Of a stretch of 64,000 nt of DNA, positions 21,477-30,156 are shown piece by piece (the first letter of the stretch is position 1; the number at the start of each line of letters is the position of its first letter). The position numbers and the translations under genes are program-made. Location of the stretch: NCBI RefSeq assembly GCF_017303155.1, contig NZ_JAEKJR010000002.1, forward strand, positions 2,170,001 to 2,234,000. Reading direction: 5' to 3'. The notes below the pieces were generated by a model. It was not told the DNA's origin. It saw nothing but the letters and a program-made list of their open reading frames with translations, and did no database searches. Source of the stretch: Microbulbifer salipaludis. Its GTDB lineage: Bacteria; Pseudomonadota; Gammaproteobacteria; Pseudomonadales; Cellvibrionaceae.

Positions 21477-23264
21477 TTACGCGATGGTCAGCAGGGCATC
21501 GCCCACCGCCACGGCATCGCCTTCCTTGATGGTCACCCCGGTGACAGTGCCAGCGCGTGGCGCACTCACTGCGGTTTCCATCTTCATGGCTTCAAGGATC
21601 ACGATATTCTGGCCTTCGCTCACCTGATCACCGGGCTTCACCAGCACCTTGAAAATATTGCCCGCCAGCGGTGCCTTCACCGGCTCGCCGGACCCGGACG
21701 CCACCGGTGCGGTACCGCCACTTGCGGGCGCCGCATCGCCGACCTTGACCATGCCGGTCACATCGCCACCATCAGCAACCGTGACCGTATAGCTCTGCCC
21801 TTCCACCGACACGGTGTACACGCATTCGCCCTGATCGTTTTTCACTTCGGAGGATTCGTTGCCCGTGGGCACCGGCTCAAACGCGTCGGGGTTGTCACGG
21901 TTTTTCAGGAACTTGAGGCCAATCTGCGGGAACAGGGCGTAGGTCAGCACATCGTCGATCTCGCCTTCCCCGTCCGACAGCAAAATATCGTCCGCGTCGG
22001 CCTTCGCGCGCAGTTCCCCGGCCAGTTTTTCCAGCTCCGGCGACAGCAGGTCCGCCGGGCGACAGGTGACCGGCTCGGCACCGTCCAGCACTTTGTCCTG
22101 CAGCGCCTTGTCGACGTCCGCAGGGGTCGCGCCATACTCGCCCTTCAGCACCGCCGCGGTTTCCTTGGAGATGGACTTGTAACGCTCGCCGGTCAGCACG
22201 TTGAGCACCGACTGGGTGCCAACGATCTGGGAGGTCGGCGTAACCAGCGGGATGTACCCCAGATCTTTGCGTACGCGGGGGATCTCTTCCAGCACCTCAT
22301 CGAGGCGGTCGCCGGCACCCTGCTCGCGCAGCTGGTTTTCCATATTGGTGAGCATGCCGCCGGGCACCTGCGCCACCAGAATCCGCGAATCCACACCCCG
22401 CAGGGAGCCTTCGAACTTCGCGTACTTTTTGCGAACCTCGCGGAAGTAAGCAGCGATTTCCTCCAGCAACTGGATATCCAGGCCGGTATCCCGCTCGGTG
22501 CCTTCGAGGATCGCCACCACCGCCTCGGTGGGGCTGTGGCCGTAGGTCATGGACATGGAAGAAATCGCGGTATCGATATTGTCGATACCCGCCTCCACAC
22601 ACTTCAGCGCCGTCGCGGTAGAAAGACCCGTGGTGGCGTGGCACTGCATGTGGATGGGGATGTCCACCGCCGCCTTCAGGCGCTTGACCAGCTCGAATCC
22701 CTCATAGGGACGCAGCAGGCCGGCCATATCCTTGATGGCAATGGAGTCAGCTCCCATGTCTTCGATCTGGCGGCCCAGATCCACCCACAGGTCCATGTTG
22801 TGCACCGGGCTCACAGTGTAAGAAATTGTGCCCTGCGCATGCTTGCCCTGCTTTTTCACCGCCGCCAGCGCCGTCTGCAGATTGCGCATATCGTTCATCG
22901 CGTCAAATACGCGGAACACATCCACGCCGTTCGTCGCCGCGCGCTCCACAAATTTCTCCACTACATCATCCGCATAGTGGCGGTAACCGAGAATGTTCTG
23001 GCCGCGGAACAGCATCTGCTGCGGCGTGTTCGGCATGGCTTTTTTAAGCTCGCGAATACGCTCCCAGGGATCCTCTCCCAAATAACGGATACAGGCATCA
23101 AAGGTCGCGCCCCCCCAAGATTCCAGAGACCAGAAACCGACTTGGTCCAGCTTCTCCGCAATTGGCAGCATGTCATCCAGGCGCAGGCGGGTTGCGAATA
23201 GCGACTGGTGGGCGTCGCGCAGGACTACATCCGTAATCCCCAATGGCTTTTTAACCTCAGTCAT
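21477..23264 (-). CDS. oadA: Oxaloacetate decarboxylase alpha subunit (biotin carboxyltransferase)
   Basis: A 595-residue soluble subunit that moves CO2 from oxaloacetate to biotin. The carboxyltransferase domain begins [20 protein letters not shown], with the metal-binding [11 protein letters not shown] and the conserved [25 protein letters not shown] conserved domain and a linker rich in Gly/Ala/Pro precede the C-terminal biotinyl domain, where Lys561 in [11 protein letters not shown] is the biotinylation site. The ATG at 23264 has an AAGAGAG-type ribosome site; a longer in-frame extension lacks support. Confidence 0.96.
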   Translation of the reverse strand: MTEVKKPLGITDVVLRDAHQSLFATRLRLDDMLPIAEKLDQVGFWSLESWGGATFDACIRYLGEDPWERIRELKKAMPNTPQQMLFRGQNILGYRHYADDVVEKFVERAATNGVDVFRVFDAMNDMRNLQTALAAVKKQGKHAQGTISYTVSPVHNMDLWVDLGRQIEDMGADSIAIKDMAGLLRPYEGFELVKRLKAAVDIPIHMQCHATTGLSTATALKCVEAGIDNIDTAISSMSMTYGHSPTEAVVAILEGTERDTGLDIQLLEEIAAYFREVRKKYAKFEGSLRGVDSRILVAQVPGGMLTNMENQLREQGAGDRLDEVLEEIPRVRKDLGYIPLVTPTSQIVGTQSVLNVLTGERYKSISKETAAVLKGEYGATPADVDKALQDKVLDGAEPVTCRPADLLSPELEKLAGELRAKADADDILLSDGEGEIDDVLTYALFPQIGLKFLKNRDNPDAFEPVPTGNESSEVKNDQGECVYTVSVEGQSYTVTVADGGDVTGMVKVGDAAPASGGTAPVASGSGEPVKAPLAGNIFKVLVKPGDQVSEGQNIVILEAMKMETAVSAPRAGTVTGVTIKEGDAVAVGDALLTIA

Positions 23265-23390
23265 GGGTCGTCTCTCTTGGAAAGTTGATCTTGAAATATT
23301 GGCTGGCCAGCCGCCCTTCCCGGCAGGCGTTCGCGAACGCAACGGAAAACGACCGGGCCGGTCCTAAAACGATGTATTGACTGCACCGCG

Positions 23391-23636
23391 TTAACGGCGC
23401 TTGTTGCGATGCTGCTCGATGGCCGCCTTAATAATTTTTTTCAGGCGCTCGTCCCCGGTCGGCGGTGTGCCGGACGCATTGACGGCCGGCGCAACAGGCT
23501 CAGCCTCGGGGAAAAATCGGGTAACAAAACGGGACATCAAGGTGGTGCAGATCACCAGGACGAGAAGAAACGTAAATACAATTCCCATGCCGAACAGCGT
23601 GATATCCAGGCCTTGCTGTATCAGTGACTCTTGCAC
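23391..23636 (-). CDS. oadG: Oxaloacetate decarboxylase gamma subunit
   Basis: An 81-residue small membrane subunit. A single N-terminal helix (ITLFGMGIVFTFLLVLVICTTLMS) is followed by a Pro/Ala-rich linker and a basic C-terminus (ERLKKIIKAAIEQHRNKRR). The GTG start at 23636 is preceded by GAGGGA seven bases upstream. It is the first gene of the oadGAB operon. The family usually has a C-terminal zinc-binding segment; here the tail is short and basic. Confidence 0.9.
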   Translation of the reverse strand: MQESLIQQGLDITLFGMGIVFTFLLVLVICTTLMSRFVTRFFPEAEPVAPAVNASGTPPTGDERLKKIIKAAIEQHRNKRR

Positions 23637-23690
23637 GTTTATTCCCTCGCAAATGACTTTTATTGTGTCTGTTCAGATTTTGCGGGCGAT

Positions 23691-23720
23691 ATTATCCGGT
23701 CAATAACTCTTGGAAATCAA
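23691..23720 (-). promoter_or_regulatory. Candidate sigma-70 promoter of oadGAB
   Basis: On the minus strand TTGATT (23720-23715) and GATAAT (23696-23691) are separated by 18 bases and lie about 55 bases upstream of the oadG start codon. Both hexamers are close to consensus. No operator is recognised. Confidence 0.45.
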
Positions 23721-23895
23721 ACACTTATTAGTTACAGAAGCAACCAAGAACCTGTCAGATGCCGCATTTTCCTGCCATTTTCACTGCCATTTCCCACCAG
23801 TGAAACCACAGCGCAAAACTGCCGATTAATTGCACAACCGCCCTGCCAATCCCTTACAATAGCGCCCGGTATCAGGCAGCAACCAGCAATTATCC

Positions 23896-24942
23896 ATGCA
23901 CGTCACGAAGTCCCCAGCACCCGCGCCCGCGCAACCCGAACCCCCAACAACCGGGCGCCCCACAATCCATCAGGCGCCGATGGAAGGGGTTATCGACCAT
24001 CACGTCCGCGCCCTGTTGTCGCGCCTGGGCGGCGTGGATATATGCGTCACCGAATTTGTCCGCGTCACCCATACCCGGCTGCCGCGCCGAGTTTTCACGC
24101 GCCTGTGCCCTGAACTGGAACAGGGCGCGCAGACCCCAAACGGTACGCCCGTGAAGTTGCAGCTGCTGGGCGGCAACCCCACCGCCATGGCCTACAACGC
24201 CGCCAAAGCGGTGGAAGCCGGCGCCAGATCCATTGACCTCAACTTCGGCTGCCCGGCAAAGTCCGTCAACAATAGTGACGGCGGTGCCTGCCTGCTCCAG
24301 TCGCCGTCCCGCGTAGAGGGTATCGTCGCCGCCGTGCGGCAGGCCGTGCCCGACGAGATCCCCGTCTCCGCCAAAATCCGCCTGGGATACCAGGACCGCA
24401 GCAGCTACCTCGATAATGCCCGCGCCGCCGAAGCCGGTGGCGCCAGCGAACTGGCGGTGCACGCCCGCTCCAAAGTGGATGGCTACCGGCCACCGGCATA
24501 CTGGGAATACATCGGAGAAATCCGCCAGCAACTGGGTATACGGGTAATCGCCAACGGCGACCTGTGGACACTGGACGACTTCAAGCGCTGCCGCGAGGTG
24601 ACCGGGTGTGACGCCTACATGTTTGGCCGCAGCCTGCTCGCGCGCCCCGATATCGGCCTACAGATACAGGCCATGTACGCGGGGCACGAGTATCAGCCAC
24701 TGCAGTGGCACCAGGTCGCAGCTATCCTCTACGACTACTACACCACCACCCAGGACATCTACCCGGCCAAGTACTTGGGCAACCGGGTAAAACAGTGGCT
24801 GGCTTACCTCAAATTGAGCTACCCGCAGGCCACCGTGTTCTTCGAACAAATCAAGCGCCACCGCGACCCCGAGCTACTCGAGCAGGCGTTTTCCCAACAC
24901 CTGCAACCAGCACCGCACACACAAGAGCAACATGTCGCCTGA
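23896..24942 (+). CDS. dusC: tRNA-dihydrouridine(16) synthase
   Basis: Flavin enzyme that reduces uridine 16 in the tRNA D-loop. The 348-residue TIM-barrel protein has APMEGVIDHHVRALLSRLGG near the start and the active-site segment NFGCPAKSVNNSDGGACLLQ, whose cysteine acts as proton donor; NNSDGGACLL is characteristic of DusC rather than DusA/B. The FMN phosphate site is in VIANGDLWTLDDF and YMFGRSLLARPDIG. About 20 extra Pro/Ala-rich residues precede the core. It is divergent from oadG. Confidence 0.94.
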   Translation: MHVTKSPAPAPAQPEPPTTGRPTIHQAPMEGVIDHHVRALLSRLGGVDICVTEFVRVTHTRLPRRVFTRLCPELEQGAQTPNGTPVKLQLLGGNPTAMAYNAAKAVEAGARSIDLNFGCPAKSVNNSDGGACLLQSPSRVEGIVAAVRQAVPDEIPVSAKIRLGYQDRSSYLDNARAAEAGGASELAVHARSKVDGYRPPAYWEYIGEIRQQLGIRVIANGDLWTLDDFKRCREVTGCDAYMFGRSLLARPDIGLQIQAMYAGHEYQPLQWHQVAAILYDYYTTTQDIYPAKYLGNRVKQWLAYLKLSYPQATVFFEQIKRHRDPELLEQAFSQHLQPAPHTQEQHVA

Positions 24943-25014
24943 GCCCCAACTGACACCCAGGCTAACCGCCCAAGGCGTCCGAAACACCGCATCGCCATAA
25001 GTTGAAAAAAGTAC

Positions 25015-25043
25015 TTGCAAACGCCGAATTAGCACGGCAGAAT
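25015..25043 (+). promoter_or_regulatory. Possible second, upstream promoter for the tRNA region
   Basis: TTGCAA (25015-25020), a 17-base spacer and CAGAAT (25038-25043) followed by a GC-rich GCGCGCC discriminator resemble a stable-RNA promoter. Nothing recognisable is encoded between it and tRNA-Arg, so it may be a distal promoter of the tRNA or a remnant of a lost RNA gene. Confidence 0.25.
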
Positions 25044-25143
25044 GCGCGCCCTATCGAGTTGAACCGGCCATCCCCGGACAGCCCTGAAGCTCGGTAACCT
25101 GCGGATTTTTAAAGAGTTTTTGAAAAAATCTTTAAAAAAATAG

Positions 25144-25172
25144 TTGACGAAGCCAAGGCAAGTCACTATAGT
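25144..25172 (+). promoter_or_regulatory. Promoter of tRNA-Arg
   Basis: TTGACG (25144-25149) and TATAGT (25167-25172) lie exactly 17 bases apart and 16 bases upstream of the mature tRNA 5' end. The preceding A/T-rich tract (25107-25143, runs of A and T) looks like an UP element. This fits a strong stable-RNA promoter. Confidence 0.8.
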
Positions 25173-25188
25173 TCGCAACCACAACGAC

Positions 25189-25265
25189 GCGCTCGTAGCT
25201 CAGCTGGATAGAGTACCTGGCTACGAACCAGGCGGTCGGAGGTTCGAATCCTCCCGAGCGCGCCA
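25189..25265 (+). tRNA. tRNA-Arg (anticodon ACG)
   Basis: A 77-nt cloverleaf with encoded CCA. The acceptor arms GCGCTCG (25189-25195) and CGAGCGC pair fully; the anticodon arm CTGG-CTACGAA-CCAG presents ACG, which reads CGN arginine codons after A34 deamination; the T arm is GGAGG-TTCGAAT-CCTCC. The gene stands alone between its promoter and a terminator, and marks the point at which base composition drops. Confidence 0.97.
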
Positions 25266-25269
25266 TATT

Positions 25270-25305
25270 AAAAAGCCCCGATCTCGAAAGAGTTCGGGGC
25301 TTTTT
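25270..25305 (+). terminator. Rho-independent terminator after tRNA-Arg
   Basis: AAAAAGCCCCGA (25270-25281) pairs with TTCGGGGCTTTTT (25293-25305) around TCTCGAAAGAG; the T-run continues as TTTTTGTTTT. It begins 4 bases after the CCA end. The matching A-run makes it potentially bidirectional, so it could also stop read-through arriving from the accessory operon on the minus strand. Confidence 0.9.
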
Positions 25306-25599
25306 GTTTTCCCTGGTGTTAAGTTGCCGAGTTACGCACACAACGCGCATTGCACCCGGGCACCTACCCCGAGGCTTTCAGTGCGCATTGCCGCCGAATG
25401 TGGCGGAAGACAAATATTAGAATGCTCAGAGTTCGGCGGCCAAGACGAGTTGACCACGACAGGCTATTACATTTAAGAAAATCCGCTGGAAATACCCAAT
25501 GAAAGAGCCCCCCCAGGCGATCACCTCTTAAACAATGTTAGCTCAAGTGAATAAATAGGCAGGCACAGCAATAGGACGCAGATTCTAAATGAACGGTTG
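25306..25599. other. Intergenic boundary region without recognised gene
   Basis: About 290 bases between the tRNA-Arg terminator and the last gene of the flagellum-derived operon. I see no convincing coding frame, no copy of the tRNA 3' end and no integrase remnant. A poly-C tract (about 25510-25516) and AT-rich DNA are present. It marks the junction between GC-rich core and AT-richer accessory DNA. Confidence 0.5.
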
Positions 25600-26172
25600 C
25601 TAACCTCGCTCTCCATACGCAGAAAGCAAAAAGGATTTCCCGTTCGCCGAACTCGAAGATACCTGAGCATCCTGATCAGCTCTAGTCCCTAGATGCTGTA
25701 CGATAGCATCGACAATTTTCTGCAGATCGCTATTTAGTACGGCGTTATCTGAGTTACTCTCGATGGCTCTGAGAAGCGCGCTCTTAGCCTCGGCCATTCT
25801 CTCTTGATGTAACGCAATCAGTCCATCATGGACAAACCGCTCATATGACTCGTCTTCCAGGCCAGCAAAATATTCCAGAACTTGTGCAGCCTCATCGAGA
25901 TTGTCTAGAGCGGTCAGTAGCAGTGCAAATTGAATTCGAGCCACTGACATTTCTGGACGTAACTTAAGTACTTCTCGATAGTGAGAAACAGACTTATCAA
26001 AAAGCTTTATCTCAGCATAGTCAGCAGCTAGAAGAAAGTGAGCATTAGGATTAGAGGGGTCAACCTCAAGCAGCTCCTTCAACTTAGCAATGGCATCGTC
26101 AATACGACCGTTTAGCGATGCATGAATGGCGAGATGCAGGAGCTCTTCCGAATCAAATTTTTGGTTATTCAT
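25600..26172 (-). CDS. TPR protein, last gene of the flagellum-derived operon
   Basis: A 190-residue protein of tetratricopeptide-like helical repeats: LHLAIHASLNGRIDDAIAKL, LLAADYAEIKLFDKSVSHYR, then VARIQFALLLTALDNLDEAA and a further helical pair. No signal peptide is seen. It starts 11 bases after fliP and ends the run of 26 genes. TPR proteins in type III loci often act as export chaperones or pilot factors; that role here is only inferred from position. The C-terminal 40 residues are Ser/Ala-rich and probably disordered. Confidence 0.75.
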   Translation of the reverse strand: MNNQKFDSEELLHLAIHASLNGRIDDAIAKLKELLEVDPSNPNAHFLLAADYAEIKLFDKSVSHYREVLKLRPEMSVARIQFALLLTALDNLDEAAQVLEYFAGLEDESYERFVHDGLIALHQERMAEAKSALLRAIESNSDNAVLNSDLQKIVDAIVQHLGTRADQDAQVSSSSANGKSFLLSAYGERG

Positions 26173-26183
26173 TATAGAAAATC

Positions 26184-26810
26184 CTAGATAATCGTGCTCT
26201 GAGCCAGATTTAAAGTAATTAGAGACCAGCCATCAAGCAGCACAAACAGCATTAGCTTGATTGGCATTGAAACTGTAATTGGTGGGAGCATGATCATACC
26301 AAGTGACATGAGCACACCTGAAACAACCAGATCAACCAGTAAAAACGGTACCATTACGAAAAAAGCAGCCTTAAAACCGTAGGCCAATTCGCTCAGCATG
26401 TACGCAGGCATCAGTTTCGTGATAGAAACCTCTTCTGCAGTCGCCGGCACCGTCGATTGCGACATAGCATAAACCGCTTCCAAATCATCGCCCGACACTC
26501 GAGGCAACATCCATCCCTTTGCTACTTGAACAATCTCGTCTGCGGCAACTTTGAGCGTGATATCCTGCTCCGACAATGGAAGCAGAACGCCAGAATATAT
26601 CTGACTCGGAACGTCCCCCATTACAGCAATAGTTGTGAATATCGCTAACGCAATCAAAACAATATTTGGCGGACTTTGCTGAAGTCCGAGCGCGTAGCGG
26701 ATTGCCGAGTACACAATAATGAACCGCAGAAATGGTGTTACCGCCACAAGGAAAAATGGCAAAAAGGTCAGCGATGTTAGAATCGTAAACCAATTGAACT
26801 GCTCAGCCAC
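26184..26810 (-). CDS. fliP: Type III export gate protein FliP (SctR family)
   Basis: A 208-residue membrane protein of the export-gate complex (FliP-FliQ-FliR). VTPFLRFIIVYSAIRYALGLQQSPPN corresponds to the first conserved FliP segment and GMIMLPPITVSMPIKLMLFVLLDGW to the last. It lacks the signal peptide and about 35 N-terminal residues found in enterobacterial FliP, so its length is closer to injectisome SctR. GTG start at 26810. It is separated from fliQ-fliR by some 15 kb, an unusual split, but lies within the same operon. No fliO precedes it. Confidence 0.92.
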   Translation of the reverse strand: MAEQFNWFTILTSLTFLPFFLVAVTPFLRFIIVYSAIRYALGLQQSPPNIVLIALAIFTTIAVMGDVPSQIYSGVLLPLSEQDITLKVAADEIVQVAKGWMLPRVSGDDLEAVYAMSQSTVPATAEEVSITKLMPAYMLSELAYGFKAAFFVMVPFLLVDLVVSGVLMSLGMIMLPPITVSMPIKLMLFVLLDGWSLITLNLAQSTII

Positions 26811-26828
26811 TAGTACAACATCCCAGAA

Positions 26829-27125
26829 TCAATCATTCTCAACAATCTTGACTGCCAAACGGGTGCCATCTGCGACCAAAACACCGCGACCAACCTCTTG
26901 ACCATCGCACTTCAAGACGACCGGATCACCGATCGCCTGATCAAGAGTAACAACACTGCCAACTTCACCATTTACCAGCTTACCCAACTCAACTTTTGCT
27001 GAGCCAACGATCACCTCCAATTCGACCTCAACAGAATTTAGAATCTTGTCGAAATTCCCAGAGATTGGCTTTGCACCCAAACCCTCTTCCAAATTGGAAA
27101 CGTCTTCTAACACTACTTCACTCAT
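26829..27125 (-). CDS. fliN: FliN/SctQ-C type C-ring protein
   Basis: A 98-residue protein made almost only of a SPOA domain: NSVEVELEVIVGSAKVELGKL, then GSVVTLDQAIGDPVVLKCDG and VGRGVLVADGTRLAVKIVE. This is the FliN fold forming the bottom of the flagellar C-ring and the FliH docking site. The ATG at 27125 lies 1 base beyond the stop of the FliM-like gene, so coupling is likely; an upstream in-frame TTG overlaps that gene and is less likely. The leader is short, as in FliN of minimal systems. Confidence 0.88.
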   Translation of the reverse strand: MSEVVLEDVSNLEEGLGAKPISGNFDKILNSVEVELEVIVGSAKVELGKLVNGEVGSVVTLDQAIGDPVVLKCDGQEVGRGVLVADGTRLAVKIVEND

Positions 27126-27126
27126 A

Positions 27127-27819
27127 TCAACTCTCAATCACAACAGCACGCTTGTCGCCATCTCTTCCCAGATATGCCGTCAGTCCGACATCTTCGGTTT
27201 CGATGCTTAAGCGCCAACTAAAATCATCTAAAGCCCCAAGGCTAATCGTCTCTCCAGGCCGCACTGACCGAACCGTCGATAAATCAACATTGATCTTCTT
27301 GTTGACGACAAGATCCACATCGTTTTTCAAGGCAGAGCTTGTAATGGAGCCCCGCTTCAATACGCCAGATTTAAACGAGTCAACAACGCACTCAGCAGAA
27401 AGCGCAACAAAACCGGCCTGCCCACTGGGGAGTTTGAAACACAGCTTCAAAACATCAAACGGAGCTATCCCACAGGGAAGGACATCCACACATTGAGTGG
27501 GATCCATTTCCAACTGATCGAGCAAAACATTCACTGCCGAATGAAATGCTGATCTCGAATTATATTCTGAGCATAAATGAGACAGCTTGCTCAATTCACA
27601 ATCTACAAATTCAATAACGGATTGAGAGATTAAAACTATCTTTCCGCCAGCAGACCAAGCAGGTAAGCCGATGGTATCTTCAGGGGAAATTAGTTGAAAC
27701 TTCGCTGCAATCTGCGCTTCAAATCCCAACCAGTCCTGTAGCCAACGAGAAACGTGATCGATTCTTGGAAAGGCTTTTGAAGCATTAGAGCAATCGCCAG
27801 TCAAATTAAAGACTCTCAT
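27127..27819 (-). CDS. Reduced FliM / SctQ-like C-ring protein
   Basis: A 230-residue protein in the fliM position. The C-terminal third is a SPOA-like domain (NDVDLVVNKKINVDLSTVRS, then PGETISLGALDDFSWRLSIE and DGDKRAVVIES). Flagellar FliM is about 330 residues and begins with a CheY-binding motif (EIDALL) followed by a CheC-like domain; neither is evident. The protein is closer in size and make-up to an injectisome SctQ N-terminal part, with FliN next door as its partner. This predicts a C-ring without chemotactic switching. Homology beyond the SPOA region is uncertain. Confidence 0.7.
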   Translation of the reverse strand: MRVFNLTGDCSNASKAFPRIDHVSRWLQDWLGFEAQIAAKFQLISPEDTIGLPAWSAGGKIVLISQSVIEFVDCELSKLSHLCSEYNSRSAFHSAVNVLLDQLEMDPTQCVDVLPCGIAPFDVLKLCFKLPSGQAGFVALSAECVVDSFKSGVLKRGSITSSALKNDVDLVVNKKINVDLSTVRSVRPGETISLGALDDFSWRLSIETEDVGLTAYLGRDGDKRAVVIES

Positions 27820-27825
27820 CTGGCG

Positions 27826-29001
27826 TTAACCTTTGGACTGGTACAAAGTTTCAATCATGGTATTAGCCACATCCATCACGTGCGACGCGGCTTGATACCC
27901 TCGCTGTGCGATAATCATTTCAGCGAATTCTCGGACCAAGTCGACGTTTGAAGATTCAATACTATTCCCCTGGATCGATCCGAAGATACCAGTATCCGGC
28001 TGACCATAGCTGACACCTTGTAAGGTATTTGCCACGTAGAACCCATCGCCCATATGGCGCAAATCCTGAGGATTGTCGAAATAGGCTAAACCGATTGTAT
28101 AAGGCTCTTCGGTATCACCGTTGGAATACAATAGATTTAGTGCGCCTTTATCATTGAAACTGGCCGCTACAAGTCCCTCAGAACCACGACCATCAACAAC
28201 CTCGGATCCCAGTGTTGACACAGTTCCACCAGCAAACGAAGTGCTGCCCGAAAAATCGCCAGGAGTACCAAATGTCAGAGTCAAATCAAGTGCGACACCA
28301 GCCGTACCATTTTCGGCCGAGGGAATTGTAATCGATAACGATTCGCTACCTGTGCTGACCGAGCCGTCAAGCCCAAAATTGAGCTGCCCGGTCCATAGTG
28401 GAATCCCGGAATCACTTTCAACAACAACAGACCACTCACCAGGAGTCGTAGCAGTATTATTGACGAAGCGAATCCCAAACGTTACTTCTTCACCCAAGGT
28501 ATTAAAAACAGAAACCGCGGGAATTTCGTGTTCGTCGTCGCCTGTAGAAAGGTTTCCAGAGAAACTTAGCTCGGTGGTCGCTTCGGGAGGTAACGTTTTC
28601 ATTGTAGAAATATCGATTCGGTAGAGATTACCACCGGGACCGGACCCCATCACATAACCATCCGAGACGGTATCCTTCAGAAATCCATCATCATCAAACA
28701 CAAACTGGCCGTTGCGCGTGTACTGATAAACGCCATCTTTCTCAACAATGAAATAGCCTTCACCGATAACAGCCAAATCGGTAGCTCTTCCTGTATCGCG
28801 AATTGTGCCGGCGGATTCATCCATATATTCACCGGAAAGCTTGGCGCCAATTCCGTGCCCATCTTCCCCAAGCGAGCGGTAGAAATTGTTTACCGCTTTA
28901 AAACCCGGGGTATTCATATTCGCAACGTTGTTACTGATCGTATTGAGACCCTGCGAAAACACGACCATCCCGGATAAACCATTAAAAAATGATTGAAGCA
29001 T
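27826..29001 (-). CDS. flgE: Flagellar hook protein FlgE
   Basis: A 391-residue axial protein. The N-terminal rod-hook signature is LNTISNNVANMNTPGFKAVN, followed by GRATDLAVIGEGYFIVEKDG. The C-terminal helix has IAQRGYQAASHVMDVANTMI, typical of hook and rod proteins. The central part (about residues 150-300) is a Gly/Ser/Thr-rich surface domain. FlgE polymerises outside the cell into the hook. Its presence shows that the apparatus is built beyond the outer membrane. It follows flgD after 8 bases. Confidence 0.93.
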   Translation of the reverse strand: MLQSFFNGLSGMVVFSQGLNTISNNVANMNTPGFKAVNNFYRSLGEDGHGIGAKLSGEYMDESAGTIRDTGRATDLAVIGEGYFIVEKDGVYQYTRNGQFVFDDDGFLKDTVSDGYVMGSGPGGNLYRIDISTMKTLPPEATTELSFSGNLSTGDDEHEIPAVSVFNTLGEEVTFGIRFVNNTATTPGEWSVVVESDSGIPLWTGQLNFGLDGSVSTGSESLSITIPSAENGTAGVALDLTLTFGTPGDFSGSTSFAGGTVSTLGSEVVDGRGSEGLVAASFNDKGALNLLYSNGDTEEPYTIGLAYFDNPQDLRHMGDGFYVANTLQGVSYGQPDTGIFGSIQGNSIESSNVDLVREFAEMIIAQRGYQAASHVMDVANTMIETLYQSKG

Positions 29002-29009
29002 ATTGAATC

Positions 29010-29420
29010 CTATTGCCGTATAACACGTATTTGAGAAAGTCGGAGACCCGACACAACGTTGCCATCTGTGGCATTCACAGTAAACGTGGTGCCACTACCA
29101 TCGAATGAAACCGCTGATATAGATCCAAATAGGCTTCCACTATCCGAAGAAACCTCAACGGAACGGCCGAGTAATTCAGAAGCCTGGTAGCTCGAATTTA
29201 ATCTCGCGATATTTTCTAACTGCAAGCCATTCTGCCGGTTCTGTTCGATACTGGAGAACTGAGCCAGCTGCGCCAAAAACTCACTATTATCCAGCGGCTC
29301 CATCGGATCTTGAAACTGAAGTTGCGCTAGGAATAGACGAAGAAATTCTTCCTGAGAAATGGAATTTGATGATTCAGCTTCAGTATTCCCAAGGACGCTC
29401 CCGATTGCATCAACGGACAT
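29010..29420 (-). CDS. flgD: Hook cap / assembly protein FlgD (short)
   Basis: A 136-residue protein with the conserved FlgD segment EEFLRLFLAQLQFQDPMEPLD, then FLAQLAQFSSIEQNRQ. The region after residue 80 is a short beta-rich remnant; usual FlgD is 220 residues or more with a FlgD-Ig domain, so this looks reduced. FlgD caps the growing hook and is exported through the machine. The ATG at 29420 overlaps the previous gene by 11 bases. Confidence 0.9.
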   Translation of the reverse strand: MSVDAIGSVLGNTEAESSNSISQEEFLRLFLAQLQFQDPMEPLDNSEFLAQLAQFSSIEQNRQNGLQLENIARLNSSYQASELLGRSVEVSSDSGSLFGSISAVSFDGSGTTFTVNATDGNVVSGLRLSQIRVIRQ

Positions 29421-30156
29421 AATCTAAAGCCTCCCCATTAAAATATACCCTTGCACTTTCAAGAATTTCTAATGGGATCATGTCAAATAGCCAACCACTG
29501 TTTTCAAGCGACTCACCATAATTTCGCACAAAAATGGAACAATTCTTACCATCATCCTCTACCTCATTCTTTACTAAAAAAAGAACAGATCTATTTGGCA
29601 GTGAAGAACTGGACCAAGTAGCAGCAGTATGACTTGTCTGGTGCGGAGAAATAGGAATCCGCGAATCAAAGCGTTCAACTTTGTATGCTGCGCGCCCAGC
29701 TGCTTCGCCAGACGTGGACCGACGATCCCCCCAAAAACGAGCCAGGAGATCACGAGAACCCTTCACATTATGACTATTTCCTATGCCATCGGAAATTGGA
29801 GATGAAACGTCTACTGTCATAACGCCAATCTCTCTTGAACTGCCAAACTTTAGAGACATGCCATCGACACCTGTAGCGTACGACAATAACTGTGGCCAAT
29901 CCTGAATAGCGGAATAGTCACCGCCAGCCATTCCGTCCGAAAACGAAAGTACGTACTGTTGCACTTCGAAGCTTTTGCCCGCTTCAATCACAGAAATTGA
30001 AACGTCTTTCTCAGACGGAACATGGCCCGGAGAATCAGATGCGAGTAACTGACTAAATGACTGCGCTGCCACCTTATTGTTAGCCGCCTTATTATCACGT
30101 AATACGACGTCGCCTAACGCCGTAAAAGAAAAATCTGACAGTAAGTTAACACTCAT
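29410..30156 (-). CDS. Unrecognised protein in the fliK position
   Basis: A 248-residue protein that I cannot assign. It lies exactly where fliK (hook-length ruler and substrate-specificity switch) sits in classical operons, between fliJ and flgD. It is Ser/Asp/Gly-rich, with no signal peptide or membrane segment; the C-terminal 60 residues (SVLFLVKNEVEDDGKNCSIF onward) look folded, whereas the middle is low in hydrophobics. FliK proteins are notoriously divergent outside a C-terminal LRLxPxxLG-type motif, which is not evident here. A functional analogue of FliK is a reasonable guess from position only. Confidence 0.55.
   Translation of the reverse strand: MSVNLLSDFSFTALGDVVLRDNKAANNKVAAQSFSQLLASDSPGHVPSEKDVSISVIEAGKSFEVQQYVLSFSDGMAGGDYSAIQDWPQLLSYATGVDGMSLKFGSSREIGVMTVDVSSPISDGIGNSHNVKGSRDLLARFWGDRRSTSGEAAGRAAYKVERFDSRIPISPHQTSHTAATWSSSSLPNRSVLFLVKNEVEDDGKNCSIFVRNYGESLENSGWLFDMIPLEILESARVYFNGEALDYVR

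Noticed and set aside
25189..25599. Island attachment site at the tRNA-Arg 3' end
   Set aside because: I found no integrase gene and no second copy of the tRNA end within the window; only the composition change supports it.
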